Notes under the pieces: model-generated | The model's input: only the letters and a program-made list of their open reading frames with translations | The model's database searches: none | What the model was told of the DNA's origin: nothing | Assembly (NCBI RefSeq): GCF_005768555.2 | Contig: NZ_VCHX02000351.1 | Coordinates: 1 to 64,000 of the forward strand | DNA: 64,000 nucleotides | Direction of reading: 5' to 3' | Origin: Streptomyces sporangiiformans | Lineage (GTDB): Bacteria > Actinomycetota > Actinomycetes > Streptomycetales > Streptomycetaceae | Part shown: positions 33,235-41,351 of the stretch, one piece after another | Numbering within the stretch: position 1 is the stretch's first letter | Layout: each line of letters begins with the position of its first letter | Made by a program: the position numbers and the translations under genes

Positions 33235-34092
33235 ATGGACACCTCAGGTCTGCCGCTCGTGGTCGACGACTCCCCGGAATGGGGCAGCAAACGGCTCGAC
33301 CTCGACGCCTACCTCGCCCGCATCGGCTACCGGGGCCCCCGCGACACTTCGCTCGAGGCGCTCCGCGGGCTCCACCGCGCCCACCGGGACTCCGTCTGCT
33401 TCGAGAACGTCGACATCGCCCTGGGCCGCAAGGTCTCCATCGACATCGACTCCGTCCAGCGCAAGATCGTCCAGGCCGGCCGCGGCGGATACTGCTACGA
33501 GACCAACCTGCTGTTCGCGGCCGCGCTGGACTGCTTCGGCTTTCCGGTCACCCGGCTCCTGGTCCGCATCCGCGAGGGCAGCAGCAAGCGCCGGTTCCGC
33601 TCCCACACGGCCCTGCTGGTCCGGGCGGACGACACCGTGTGGCTGGCCGACCCCGGCTACGGCTACGCCGCGCTCATCGAACCCCTGACTCTCCAGCCCG
33701 GAGCGGAGAGCACCGTCGCCGGCTGGTCGTGGCGGCTGGCCGTCGAGGACGGCCACTGGATGCTCCAGTACCGGCGGCCCGAGGGCTGGTTCGACATCTA
33801 CGCCTTCCGCACGGAACCCCAGTACGCCGTCGACTTCGAGGCCGCACACTTCGTCAGCTCCACCCGCCCCGGCTCGCCCTTCGTCGGACAGCTCGTCGTC
33901 CAGCGGGCCACCGACGACGAGCGGTACCGGCTCAAGAACAACGAGCTCATGACCGAGTACCGCAGCGGCGAGCAGCGCCTGCGCGTCCTCGCCCCCGACG
34001 AGGCCGTGGATGTCGTGCGGACCACCTTCGGGCTCCCGCTCACCGCCGAGGAGACCCGCCTGTTGCGTGACTTCCTCGCCGCCCGGCAGTGA
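33235..34092 (+). CDS. Arylamine N-acetyltransferase family enzyme
   Basis: 285 aa. The NAT catalytic triad is visible: Cys87 in GRGGYCYE, His124 in FRSHTALLV and Asp139 in LADPGYG, with spacings of 37 and 15 residues like known NATs. The family acetylates arylamines using acetyl-CoA and includes amide synthases that release aminobenzoate-primed chains (RifF). No PKS is present, so N-acylation of an aminophenol precursor or product, perhaps for protection, is the better inference. ATG 33235 has GAGAAGGA upstream. It is the last gene of the plus-strand block before a shared terminator. Confidence 0.92.
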   Translation: MDTSGLPLVVDDSPEWGSKRLDLDAYLARIGYRGPRDTSLEALRGLHRAHRDSVCFENVDIALGRKVSIDIDSVQRKIVQAGRGGYCYETNLLFAAALDCFGFPVTRLLVRIREGSSKRRFRSHTALLVRADDTVWLADPGYGYAALIEPLTLQPGAESTVAGWSWRLAVEDGHWMLQYRRPEGWFDIYAFRTEPQYAVDFEAAHFVSSTRPGSPFVGQLVVQRATDDERYRLKNNELMTEYRSGEQRLRVLAPDEAVDVVRTTFGLPLTAEETRLLRDFLAARQ

Positions 34093-34111
34093 CGGCCGGA
34101 CCGCCGCACGA

Positions 34112-34154
34112 GAACTCCCCGCCCCGCACGGTGTTCGCGCGAGGCGGGGAGTTC
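34112..34154. terminator. Bidirectional terminator between NAT and shikimate kinase
   Basis: GAACTCCCCGCC (34112-34123) pairs perfectly with 34143-34154 and is followed by CGCTTT. It lies 20 bp after the NAT stop and 15 bp beyond the end of the convergent shikimate kinase gene, so it can serve both blocks. Confidence 0.85.
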
Positions 34155-34168
34155 CGCTTTCCGTCCGT

Positions 34169-34690
34169 TCAGGCCCTCGCCTCGTGCAGGGCCAGCGCCA
34201 CCACGACGGCCCTCACGACGCCTTCCGGGGTGAGCCCGCTGGTGTCGACCACCGCGCGGGCGACCTCCGTGTAGAGCGGACGACGCGCCTCCGTCAGCGT
34301 GCGCCACTCCCGGTGCGGATCGCCGGCCAGCAGCGGCCGGCCCGTGTCCCGCCCGACCCGCCGGATCGCCTCGGCGACGTCTACGTCGAGGAAGACCACC
34401 GGCAGCCCGGACAGCAACGCCCGCGTCCGCGGAGCGAGGACCGCCCCACCGCCCAGCGCGAGAACGCCGTCGTGCTCGGCGAGCGCGCGGGCCACCGCCC
34501 GCTGCTCGATGGCCCGGAAGGCGGGTTCGCCCTCGTCGACGAAGATGTCCGCGATGCTGCGGCCCTGCTCGGCGACGATGTCGTCGTCGGTGTCCCGGTA
34601 GCCGACGCCGAGCCGCTCCGCCAGCAGTCGGCCGACGGTGGACTTGCCCACGCCCATCGGGCCGACCAGGACGATCAACGGTGTGCTCAT
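34169..34690 (-). CDS. aroK: Shikimate kinase
   Basis: 173 aa. Walker A GPMGVGKST lies near the N-terminus. DTDDDIV (shikimate-binding Asp), GEPAFRAIE, the GGGAV motif and the lid Arg in GRPLLAG are all present. It phosphorylates shikimate to shikimate-3-phosphate using ATP. The start is set by the ATGA overlap with aroC. In Streptomyces the housekeeping aroC-aroK genes usually continue into aroB. Here they end a DAHP-synthase-to-PhzE operon, so this looks like a cluster-dedicated copy. Confidence 0.93.
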   Translation of the reverse strand: MSTPLIVLVGPMGVGKSTVGRLLAERLGVGYRDTDDDIVAEQGRSIADIFVDEGEPAFRAIEQRAVARALAEHDGVLALGGGAVLAPRTRALLSGLPVVFLDVDVAEAIRRVGRDTGRPLLAGDPHREWRTLTEARRPLYTEVARAVVDTSGLTPEGVVRAVVVALALHEARA

Positions 34691-35865
34691 CGGATGGCCA
34701 GGTGATCGAGGTACGACTGGACGTTGCGGCGGGTCTCGGTCACCGAGTCGCCGCCGAACTTCTCCGCCACCGCGTCCGCCAGCACCAGCGCGACCATCGC
34801 CTCGGCGACGATGCCGGCCGCCGGAACCGCGCACACGTCGGACCGCTGATGATGCGCCTGGGCGGGCTCGCCCGTGGTCACGTCCACGGTCCGCAGCGCT
34901 CGCGGCACGGTTGCGATGGGCTTCATCGCGGCCCGCACCCGCAGCAACTCGCCCGTCGTCAATCCGCCCTCCGTACCGCCCGACCGACCGGAGGCACGCC
35001 TGATGCCCTCCGGCGAGGACACGATCTCGTCGTGGGCCTGGGAGCCCGGCACCCGCGCCAGGCCGAAGCCGTCGCCGACCTCGACGCCCTTGACCGCCTG
35101 GATGCCCATGAGCGCGGCGGCGAGGCGGGAGTCCAGCCGCCGGTCCCAGTGCACGTGCGAGCCGAGACCGACCGGCACGCCGTACGCCAGCACCTCGACG
35201 ACGCCACCGAGGGTGTCACCGTCCTTGTGGGCCTGGTCGATCTCCGCGACCATCGCCTTCGACGCGTCCGCGTCCAGGCACCGCGCGGGATCGGCGTCCA
35301 GCTTCTCCACCTCGGTCGGCGTCGGATACACCCCGTACGGCGCCTTCGCCCCCGCCAGCTCCACGACGTGCGACACGATCTGGATGCCGGTCGCCTCCTT
35401 CAGGTACGACCGTGCCACCGCCCCCAGGGCCACCCGCGCCGCGGTCTCCCGGGCGGAGGCCCGCTCCAGTACGGGGCGGGCCTCGTCGAAGCCGTACTTC
35501 TGCATTCCCGCGAGGTCGGCGTGGCCGGGGCGGGGGCGGGTCAATGGCGCGTTGCGGGCGAGCCCGTCGAGGATCTCGGCGTCGACCGGGTCGGCCGCCA
35601 TGATCTGCTCCCACTTCGGCCACTCGGTGTTGCCCACCATGATCGCGACCGGGGAGCCGAGCGTGAGGCCGTGCCGGACGCCACCGAGGAAGGTGACCTC
35701 GTCCCGCTCGAACTTCATCCGGGCACCACGCCCATAGCCCAGCCGCCGCCTCGCGAGATGGTCCGCCACCATGTCCGTGGCGATCGGCACGCCGGCGGGA
35801 AGACCCTCCAGCGTCGCGACGAGTGCGGGACCGTGGGACTCACCCGCGGTCAGCCAGCGCAACAT
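34687..35865 (-). CDS. aroC: Chorismate synthase
   Basis: 392 aa. Signature blocks include LTAGESHGPAL at the N-terminus, RRRLGYGRGARM, RPRPGHADLAG, ERASARETAARVALG and GGLTTGELLRVRAAMKP. It converts EPSP to chorismate with reduced FMN. ATG 35865 starts the conserved MLRWLTAGESHG; the TTG at 35871 is less likely. The start lies inside the last 26 bp of phzE and the stop overlaps aroK, so it is an internal member of the operon. It supplies chorismate directly to the PhzE-type enzyme upstream. Confidence 0.95.
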   Translation of the reverse strand: MLRWLTAGESHGPALVATLEGLPAGVPIATDMVADHLARRRLGYGRGARMKFERDEVTFLGGVRHGLTLGSPVAIMVGNTEWPKWEQIMAADPVDAEILDGLARNAPLTRPRPGHADLAGMQKYGFDEARPVLERASARETAARVALGAVARSYLKEATGIQIVSHVVELAGAKAPYGVYPTPTEVEKLDADPARCLDADASKAMVAEIDQAHKDGDTLGGVVEVLAYGVPVGLGSHVHWDRRLDSRLAAALMGIQAVKGVEVGDGFGLARVPGSQAHDEIVSSPEGIRRASGRSGGTEGGLTTGELLRVRAAMKPIATVPRALRTVDVTTGEPAQAHHQRSDVCAVPAAGIVAEAMVALVLADAVAEKFGGDSVTETRRNVQSYLDHLAIR

Positions 35866-37786
35866 GCTCAACGGTGCCGTGCTCCTTTCCCATCGCGCCG
35901 GCGAGAACCTCCTTGATCAGGTCGCCGACGATGCGGACGCCGTCCTGGGTGAGCACCGACTCGGCGTGGAACTGCATCGACGCGAAGTGCGGGCCGCGCA
36001 GCGCGTGCACCTCGCCGGTGTCGGGGTCGCGGCTGACCTCGACGACGCCGCCCACCCCCTCGCAGTAGACCTTCTCCTCCTGGCTGCGGGCGGCGAACGT
36101 GTTGTAGAAGCCGACCCGCTCCCGGGCGCCGAACAGGTCGATCTCCTTCTGTACACCCTGGTTGGGGACCACCCGGCGGACCAGCGGGAAGCCGAGCAGC
36201 GTGCAGAGCGTCTGGTGGCTCAGACAGACGGCGAGGAAGGGGCGCCGCTCGTCGAGCAGGGTGTGCACGGCGGTCCGCAGGTGGGCGATCTTGGGATGGC
36301 CGGTGTCGCTGGGGTCGCCCGGACCGGGCCCCAGCACGACGAGGTCGTGACCGTCCAGCGAGTACGGCTCGTCGAACCGACGGACCGTCACCCGCAGCCC
36401 CATCGACCGAAGTTGGTGATCGAGCATCGACGTGAACGTGTCCTCGGCGTCCACGACCAGCACCCGGCGGCCGATCAGCGCCGGATCGGGCTGCGATCCC
36501 TGGCCGTTCCCGGCCAGCCAGAAGCCGGCGAGGGTGGCGTTGCGCTCTTCCAGGGCGGCGCGGACCCGCGAGTGGTCCGCGAAGCGGGAGGGCCCGTCGG
36601 ACTCGATGGCCGCGAGCAGCCCCGCCGCCTTCGCCTTGGTCTCGGCGACCTCGCCCGCCGGGTCGGAGTGCCGCACGAGCGTGGCGCCCACTCCGATCCG
36701 CAGCCGACCGGCGTCGTCGATGTCGGCGGTGCGGATCAGGATGGAGGAATCCAGGGCCCGGTCACCGCGCTCGTCACGGCCGATCAGCGCGACGGCGCCG
36801 CTGTAGTAGCCGCGGCCCTCGGGTTCGTAACGGCTGATGACACGGCAGGCGTTCTCCAGCGGGCTGCCGGTGACGGTCGGGGCGAAGAGCGTCTCGCGCA
36901 GGATGTCGCGGGGGTCCCGCGTGCTGCGTCCCTCGATGAAGTACTCGGTGTGCGCGAGGCGGGCCATCTCCTTGAGGTACGGCCCGACCACCCGGCCGCC
37001 CGACTCGCAGATCCGGGCCATCATCTTCAGTTCCTCATCGACGACCATGTACAGCTCGTCGGCCTCCTTGCGGTCGGCGAGGAAGTCCAGCACCTGCGGC
37101 AGGGTCGGGCCAGTGGACGGATAACGGTAGGTGCCGCTGATGGGGTTCATCACCGCCGTGCCCTCGCGCAGGCTGACGTGCCGCTCGGGGGTGGCGCCGA
37201 CGAGGGTGCGGGAGCCGGTGTGCACCAGGAACGTCCAGTGGGCGCCGCTTTCGCGTTGCAGCAGGCGCCGGAAGACGGCCAGGGCGTGGTGTGGCGTGTA
37301 GCCGGTGATGTCGGCGGTGTAGTTGCGCTTGATGACGAAGTTGGAGCCCTCCCCGGTGCCGATCTCGTCCGTGACGACCCGGCGGACGGTGTCGGCGTAC
37401 TCCTCGTCCAGGACGTCGAAGCGGCCGCCGGACAGCTTGACGGGCAGGTCGGGGATCCGGGCCAGCACCTCGGCGACGGGCACGGTGGCCTGACCGGTGA
37501 CGGTCATCGCGAGCAGCGGCGTGCCGTCGTCGGGGGAGGCGAAACCGCGCTCGGCGATCTGCCGGTAGGGCACGAGCGCCAGGACCTCGTGGCGGGGGCC
37601 GTCACCCGTGTCCGGGGCGTCGGGCAGGGGCAGTTCGGCGAGGGTGCGCAGCTCGGTCGCCTCGCCGACGACGACGTCCAGGACTCCCGGGCCCGTCGTC
37701 TCGGGGCGGTGCAGCAGGGCGTACGCGGCCGGGGGCCGTTCGCCCAGGATTCGGCCGAGCAGGTCGTCGCTCGGGGTGCCGGTCAT
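35840..37786 (-). CDS. phzE: PhzE-type 2-amino-2-deoxyisochorismate synthase
   Basis: 648 aa fusion. The N-terminal chorismate-binding (TrpE/MST) domain, about 60-430, has SNFVIKRNYTADI, VMNPISGTYRY and RDILRETLFAPTVTGSPLENACRVI. The C-terminal class I glutamine amidotransferase has nucleophile Cys521 in AVCLSHQT and His-Glu in MQFHAESV. PhzE aminates chorismate at C2 to give ADIC without making anthranilate. ATG 37786 has AAGGAGG upstream and overlaps the phzD stop. Pairing with a PhzD-type isochorismatase separates it from anthranilate synthase. Confidence 0.93.
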   Translation of the reverse strand: MTGTPSDDLLGRILGERPPAAYALLHRPETTGPGVLDVVVGEATELRTLAELPLPDAPDTGDGPRHEVLALVPYRQIAERGFASPDDGTPLLAMTVTGQATVPVAEVLARIPDLPVKLSGGRFDVLDEEYADTVRRVVTDEIGTGEGSNFVIKRNYTADITGYTPHHALAVFRRLLQRESGAHWTFLVHTGSRTLVGATPERHVSLREGTAVMNPISGTYRYPSTGPTLPQVLDFLADRKEADELYMVVDEELKMMARICESGGRVVGPYLKEMARLAHTEYFIEGRSTRDPRDILRETLFAPTVTGSPLENACRVISRYEPEGRGYYSGAVALIGRDERGDRALDSSILIRTADIDDAGRLRIGVGATLVRHSDPAGEVAETKAKAAGLLAAIESDGPSRFADHSRVRAALEERNATLAGFWLAGNGQGSQPDPALIGRRVLVVDAEDTFTSMLDHQLRSMGLRVTVRRFDEPYSLDGHDLVVLGPGPGDPSDTGHPKIAHLRTAVHTLLDERRPFLAVCLSHQTLCTLLGFPLVRRVVPNQGVQKEIDLFGARERVGFYNTFAARSQEEKVYCEGVGGVVEVSRDPDTGEVHALRGPHFASMQFHAESVLTQDGVRIVGDLIKEVLAGAMGKEHGTVEHVALADRG

Positions 37787-38406
37787 GCCAGGACCTCCTT
37801 GGTGGTGACGAGGACGGCGCAGCGCTGCGCCGCGTACTCCAGGGCCAGCCGGTGGTGATACCGGGAGAAGTCGGCCACCGCGTCGGCCACCAGGAACGGC
37901 TGGATGTCGTGGGTGAACGCCTCGACGGCGGTCATCAGTACGCCCACGTGGGCGTACACCCCGCCCAGCACGAGCTGGTCGCGGCCGGCGGCGCGCATCC
38001 GCTCCAGCAGGTCGGAGCGGAAGAAGGCGCTGTAGCGCCACTTGGTGAGCTGCCAGTCGCCGGGGGCCGGGGCCAGTTCGTCGACCACCTGCCGGTCGGC
38101 GGGGGCGGTGCGCATGCCCGGGCCCCAGAAGTCCTTCAGCAGGCCCCGCTGCTCGTCGGTCATGCCGCCGGGCTGCGCCGTGTACGCCACCGGCATGCCG
38201 AGCCTGGCGCAGTGTTCGCGGACCAGCCGGGTGTTGCGTACGAGTTGCTCGCGCAAGTCCTCGGCGAGAGGCCGCAGGAAGTAGCGCTGCATGTCGTGGA
38301 GCAGCAGGACCGCGCGGCCCGGGTCGATCGACCAATGGGCGACGTTGCCGGGCAGATCGCCCGCCGTCGGCATCGGGTAGGGGGAGATCTCGGGTATGCC
38401 TGCCAT
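37783..38406 (-). CDS. phzD: PhzD-type isochorismatase
   Basis: 207 aa, the same length class as PhzD. Asp38 (LLLHDMQRYF) and Lys122 (LTKWRYSAF) sit at exactly the numbers known for the catalytic pair of Pseudomonas PhzD. The nonpolar loop before them (ISPYPMPTAGDLP) is typical. It hydrolyses the vinyl ether of ADIC to 2,3-dihydro-3-hydroxyanthranilate plus pyruvate. There is no carrier-protein domain, unlike EntB. Overlap with phzE (ATGA) indicates coupling. Confidence 0.95.
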   Translation of the reverse strand: MAGIPEISPYPMPTAGDLPGNVAHWSIDPGRAVLLLHDMQRYFLRPLAEDLREQLVRNTRLVREHCARLGMPVAYTAQPGGMTDEQRGLLKDFWGPGMRTAPADRQVVDELAPAPGDWQLTKWRYSAFFRSDLLERMRAAGRDQLVLGGVYAHVGVLMTAVEAFTHDIQPFLVADAVADFSRYHHRLALEYAAQRCAVLVTTKEVLA

Positions 38407-38451
38407 GGACTTCTTCTCCTGGTCGGCTGACGTCTGTGGGGGCTTATGGGC

Positions 38452-39222
38452 CTAGGCGCCGAGGGCGGCCCCGCCGTCGACGGTGAGTTCGTGCAGGGTG
38501 ATGTGGGAGGCCTCGTCGGACAGCAGGAAGACGACGGCGCCTGCGACGTCCGAGGGGCGGGCCAGCTTGCCCAGCGGGATGCCCACCCGGAAGGCGTCCA
38601 GCCGTCCTTCGACCGTGTGCTTCGGGCCGGACTCGTCGTGCCACATGGACGTGAGCATCGGGGTGCTGGTGGAGCCCGGTGCCACGACGTTGCAGCGGAT
38701 GCCGTCCCGGGCGACCTCCAGGCCCAGGCTCTTGGTGAACATCGTCGCCGCCGCCTTGGACGCAGCGTAGGCGGCCATCTGCACCCGAGGGGCGGCGGCG
38801 GCGTTGGACGCGACGGTGACGATCGCGCCGCGCCGGCGCGGCAGCATGCGGTTGACGACAGCACGCGACATCAGGAAGACACCGGTTGCGTTGACGGCGA
38901 ACGTCGTCGTCCAGTCCTCGTCGGTGAGGTTGCGCACGTGGCCCAGCCGCAGCACACCGGCGCCGTTGACCAGGTACTCCAGCGGGCCGAGGCGCTTCTC
39001 GGCCTCCTCGACCACTGCTTCGACGTCCGCGCCGCTGGTGACGTCGGCGGGGAGGGCCTGCGCCTCCAGGCCGTCCGCGCGCAGCTTGTCCACCACTCGC
39101 CGCAACCGGTCGGCGTCCCGGTCCACGGCGGCCACCACCGCGCCGCGTTCGCCGAGGGCGCGGGCCACCGCCTCGCCGATGCCGCTCGCCGCTCCGGTGA
39201 CGAGTGCGACCTTCCCGTCCAT
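38452..39222 (-). CDS. EntA-like SDR, dihydro-3-hydroxyanthranilate dehydrogenase
   Basis: 256 aa short-chain dehydrogenase. The cofactor motif TGAASGIGEAVA, NGAGV and the catalytic Tyr-Lys in VQMAAYAASKAAA are all present. The residues around the active site resemble EntA/DhbA, which aromatise a 2,3-dihydro ring with NAD+. Between DAHP synthase and phzD, the likely reaction is 2,3-dihydro-3-hydroxyanthranilate to 3-hydroxyanthranilate, as in benzoxazole clusters. It ends 45 bp before phzD. Confidence 0.88.
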   Translation of the reverse strand: MDGKVALVTGAASGIGEAVARALGERGAVVAAVDRDADRLRRVVDKLRADGLEAQALPADVTSGADVEAVVEEAEKRLGPLEYLVNGAGVLRLGHVRNLTDEDWTTTFAVNATGVFLMSRAVVNRMLPRRRGAIVTVASNAAAAPRVQMAAYAASKAAATMFTKSLGLEVARDGIRCNVVAPGSTSTPMLTSMWHDESGPKHTVEGRLDAFRVGIPLGKLARPSDVAGAVVFLLSDEASHITLHELTVDGGAALGA

Positions 39223-39295
39223 CTTCAGGACCTCCTCATCTGCGTGTCTGCCTGCCGGCCGTGCGTGTGCTGATCGGGGTGGGTGGGTCGAGGTG

Positions 39296-40468
39296 TCATC
39301 CGAGCCAGGCCGAGGCCACGGCGACGGCCTGGCTCGGGTTGAGGCGCGGATCGCAGTAGGACGTGTACTTGTCCGCGACGTGGTCGACGCAGGTGTCGTT
39401 GGGGACGCACTCGGTGACGTCGTCCGGGGTGGTCTCCAGGTGCAGCCCGCCGACGATGCCGCCCTCGGAGCGGACGGCCTCCTGGAACTCCTGGATCTCC
39501 CGCTCGATCGTCTCCAGGTAGCGCGTCTTGAGGCCGTTGGGCAGGGTGACGGTGTTGCCGTGCATGGCGTCGGTCAGCCAGATCACCGGGTGCCCGGCCT
39601 CGCGTGCCGCGGCGACGAGCTTCGGCAGCCGGTCGCCGACGGTGGCGGCTCCCATGCGGGCGATGAGGGTCAGGCGGCCCTTCTCCCGCTGCGGATCGAG
39701 CCGTTCGCACAGCCCGAGAAGTTCGTCGGCCGTCACCTTCGGCCCGATCTTGCACGCGACCGGGTTGGCGACCCGGGACAGCAGGGCGACGTGGGCGCCG
39801 TCGAGCTGGCGGGTGCGCTCGCCGATCCAGGGCCAGTGCGTGGAGGTGAGGACGAGCCGCCCCCGCTCGTCCCGCCGGACCATGGGCAGTTCGTAGTCCA
39901 GGATCAGGGCCTCGTGGCTGGTCCACACGGGCGGCTCCATCCACTGCCGCCGTACGGCGTCCCGCCAGCCGAGGTGGGTCATGATCTCGCGGGCCGCCTG
40001 GTAGCAGGCCAGGATGCGCTGGGGCTCCGGCCGTCGGCTCTCGGGGTCGGGCTCCGGGCCGTTGACCATGTGGCCCCGGTAGGACGGCAGTTCCACACCT
40101 CCCACCAGTTCGGTGGGGCTGGAGCGGGGCTTGCCGAACTGACCCGCGATACGGCCCACTCGGACAACCGGCTTGTGCGTGATCATCTTCAGCGCGCCGA
40201 CCAGCAGGTCCATCACGGCGGTCTTGCGGGCGACGTAACCGGGCGTGCACTCGGCGGGGTCCTCGGCGCAGTCGCCGGACTGGAGGATCAGGGCCTCTCC
40301 CGAGGCGACCCGGGCCAACAACGAACGCAGGGTGTCGACGTCCCATGCGTCGACGAGCGCCGGACAGCGGGACAACGTGTCCCTGACCTGCCGCACCCGT
40401 GATGCATCAGCCCAGTCGGGCTGCTGCCTGGCCGGTTTGTCCTGGGTGTCGAGCAGAGCGTTATCCAC
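39296..40468 (-). CDS. phzC: Class II DAHP synthase (PhzC type)
   Basis: 390 aa, plant/PhzC-type 3-deoxy-7-phosphoheptulonate synthase: LILQSGDCAEDP, RVGRIAGQFGKPRS, SHEALILDYE, RMGAATVGDRLP, WLTDAMHGNT and GGLHLETTPDDVTEC. It is shorter than primary-metabolism class II enzymes (about 450 aa), like cluster-specific PhzC. It condenses PEP with erythrose-4-phosphate, opening the shikimate route. GTG 40468 has AAAGGAG 6 nt upstream. It is the first gene of the precursor operon; its promoter must lie in 40469-41351. Confidence 0.95.
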   Translation of the reverse strand: MDNALLDTQDKPARQQPDWADASRVRQVRDTLSRCPALVDAWDVDTLRSLLARVASGEALILQSGDCAEDPAECTPGYVARKTAVMDLLVGALKMITHKPVVRVGRIAGQFGKPRSSPTELVGGVELPSYRGHMVNGPEPDPESRRPEPQRILACYQAAREIMTHLGWRDAVRRQWMEPPVWTSHEALILDYELPMVRRDERGRLVLTSTHWPWIGERTRQLDGAHVALLSRVANPVACKIGPKVTADELLGLCERLDPQREKGRLTLIARMGAATVGDRLPKLVAAAREAGHPVIWLTDAMHGNTVTLPNGLKTRYLETIEREIQEFQEAVRSEGGIVGGLHLETTPDDVTECVPNDTCVDHVADKYTSYCDPRLNPSQAVAVASAWLG

Positions 40469-41351
40469 TGGTGTCTCCTTTGGCGAATGGCATGACTTTG
40501 CGGTGCGCCATCGCCGGGGCACGGGAACCCCGTGACGTGCGCAGCCGTGCGGGTCTCGGACGTGGGCCGGCGGGGTCAGGCATACTGCCGTGAACCTGGG
40601 GGCCGTCGGCCACCGGGAAAGTCGCGCGAGAGGCGCCGCCGCGGCTCCGTGCGGGTGGTGCCGATCCGCGCGCCCGGAGCGGGACGACTGCCGGATTGTT
40701 CGGCACACGTAATAGGCCCGGTCGCCGGATACGTCGCGGGAACGCCGCGGGCGACAATTGCTCGCTTTGAGGTGGACTGTTTCGGCGTCGGCGGCAGCGC
40801 GCAATGGCGCCCGTCCAAGATGCGTTACTGGCTCCGGTAAGACGCTTTCCCGTTCATCCAGCGCCGGCCGCTGGCAGAGAAACCGAGACGACTGTCAAGG
40901 GCCCGTTCGTGGCGCTATTACGCCGGGGAGTCGAGGTGCCGTTCGAGCGGCGTTTTGGGTGACCCCCTGACCGGGCGGGGTTTGAAAAACTGGTCGTTCG
41001 CCCAGGTGGCGCGCCCCCGGACGTCTCTCGGCGGATGGGTTGCGGACAGTTCCGGTGGAGGGGCCGTCGAAGACGGCGGTGTGGGTCATGCACGTGGTGC
41101 ACCCTCGGTAGGCGGTGTGGCCGTGTCGGACCTCCGGCCAGCTGTTCGCCCCCGATCCTGAGTCGAGAGTGAAGGATTACCCAATGGCGATCGACGCACT
41201 TCGTCAAATAGCCGGTACTTCATCAAGTCGATGTGTGAACCATTTTGCGCCAATGTGGCACACCGCCCGTAGTTCATCTCGGGTACATGCGAATAACCTT
41301 GATGCTGACGCTTGAACTCGCGGCTGATGCACTAAGGAGTAACGATCCGTC
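40469..41351. other. Long divergent control region
   Basis: About 880 bp between the DAHP synthase operon (minus) and the transaldolase gene (plus). The part from about 41170 to 41340 is clearly more AT-rich than the surroundings, as expected for promoters. No family-recognisable ORF is present. It probably holds divergent promoters and binding sites that coordinate precursor supply. A possible 43-residue ORF is listed separately. Confidence 0.5.
41184..41315 (+). CDS. Possible small ORF, unrecognised
   Basis: 43 codons from ATG 41184, preceded by GAAGGA. The peptide starts MAIDALRQIAGTSSSRCVNH and is rich in Ser, His and Ala, with one Cys. Codon use does not show strong third-position GC, so it may simply be AT-richer promoter DNA. 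No family is recognised. It could be a leader peptide for the transaldolase gene 37 bp downstream. Confidence 0.2.
   Translation: MAIDALRQIAGTSSSRCVNHFAPMWHTARSSSRVHANNLDADA

Noticed and set aside
34687..40468. Phenazine biosynthesis cluster
   Set aside because: phzC, phzD and phzE-like genes are present, but phzF, phzA/B and phzG are absent and an EntA-like SDR takes the intermediate to 3-hydroxyanthranilate.
41086..41277. Minus-strand ORF in the phzC-tal control region
   Set aside because: No ribosome site of note, no domain, and Arg/Thr-rich composition as in chance frames.
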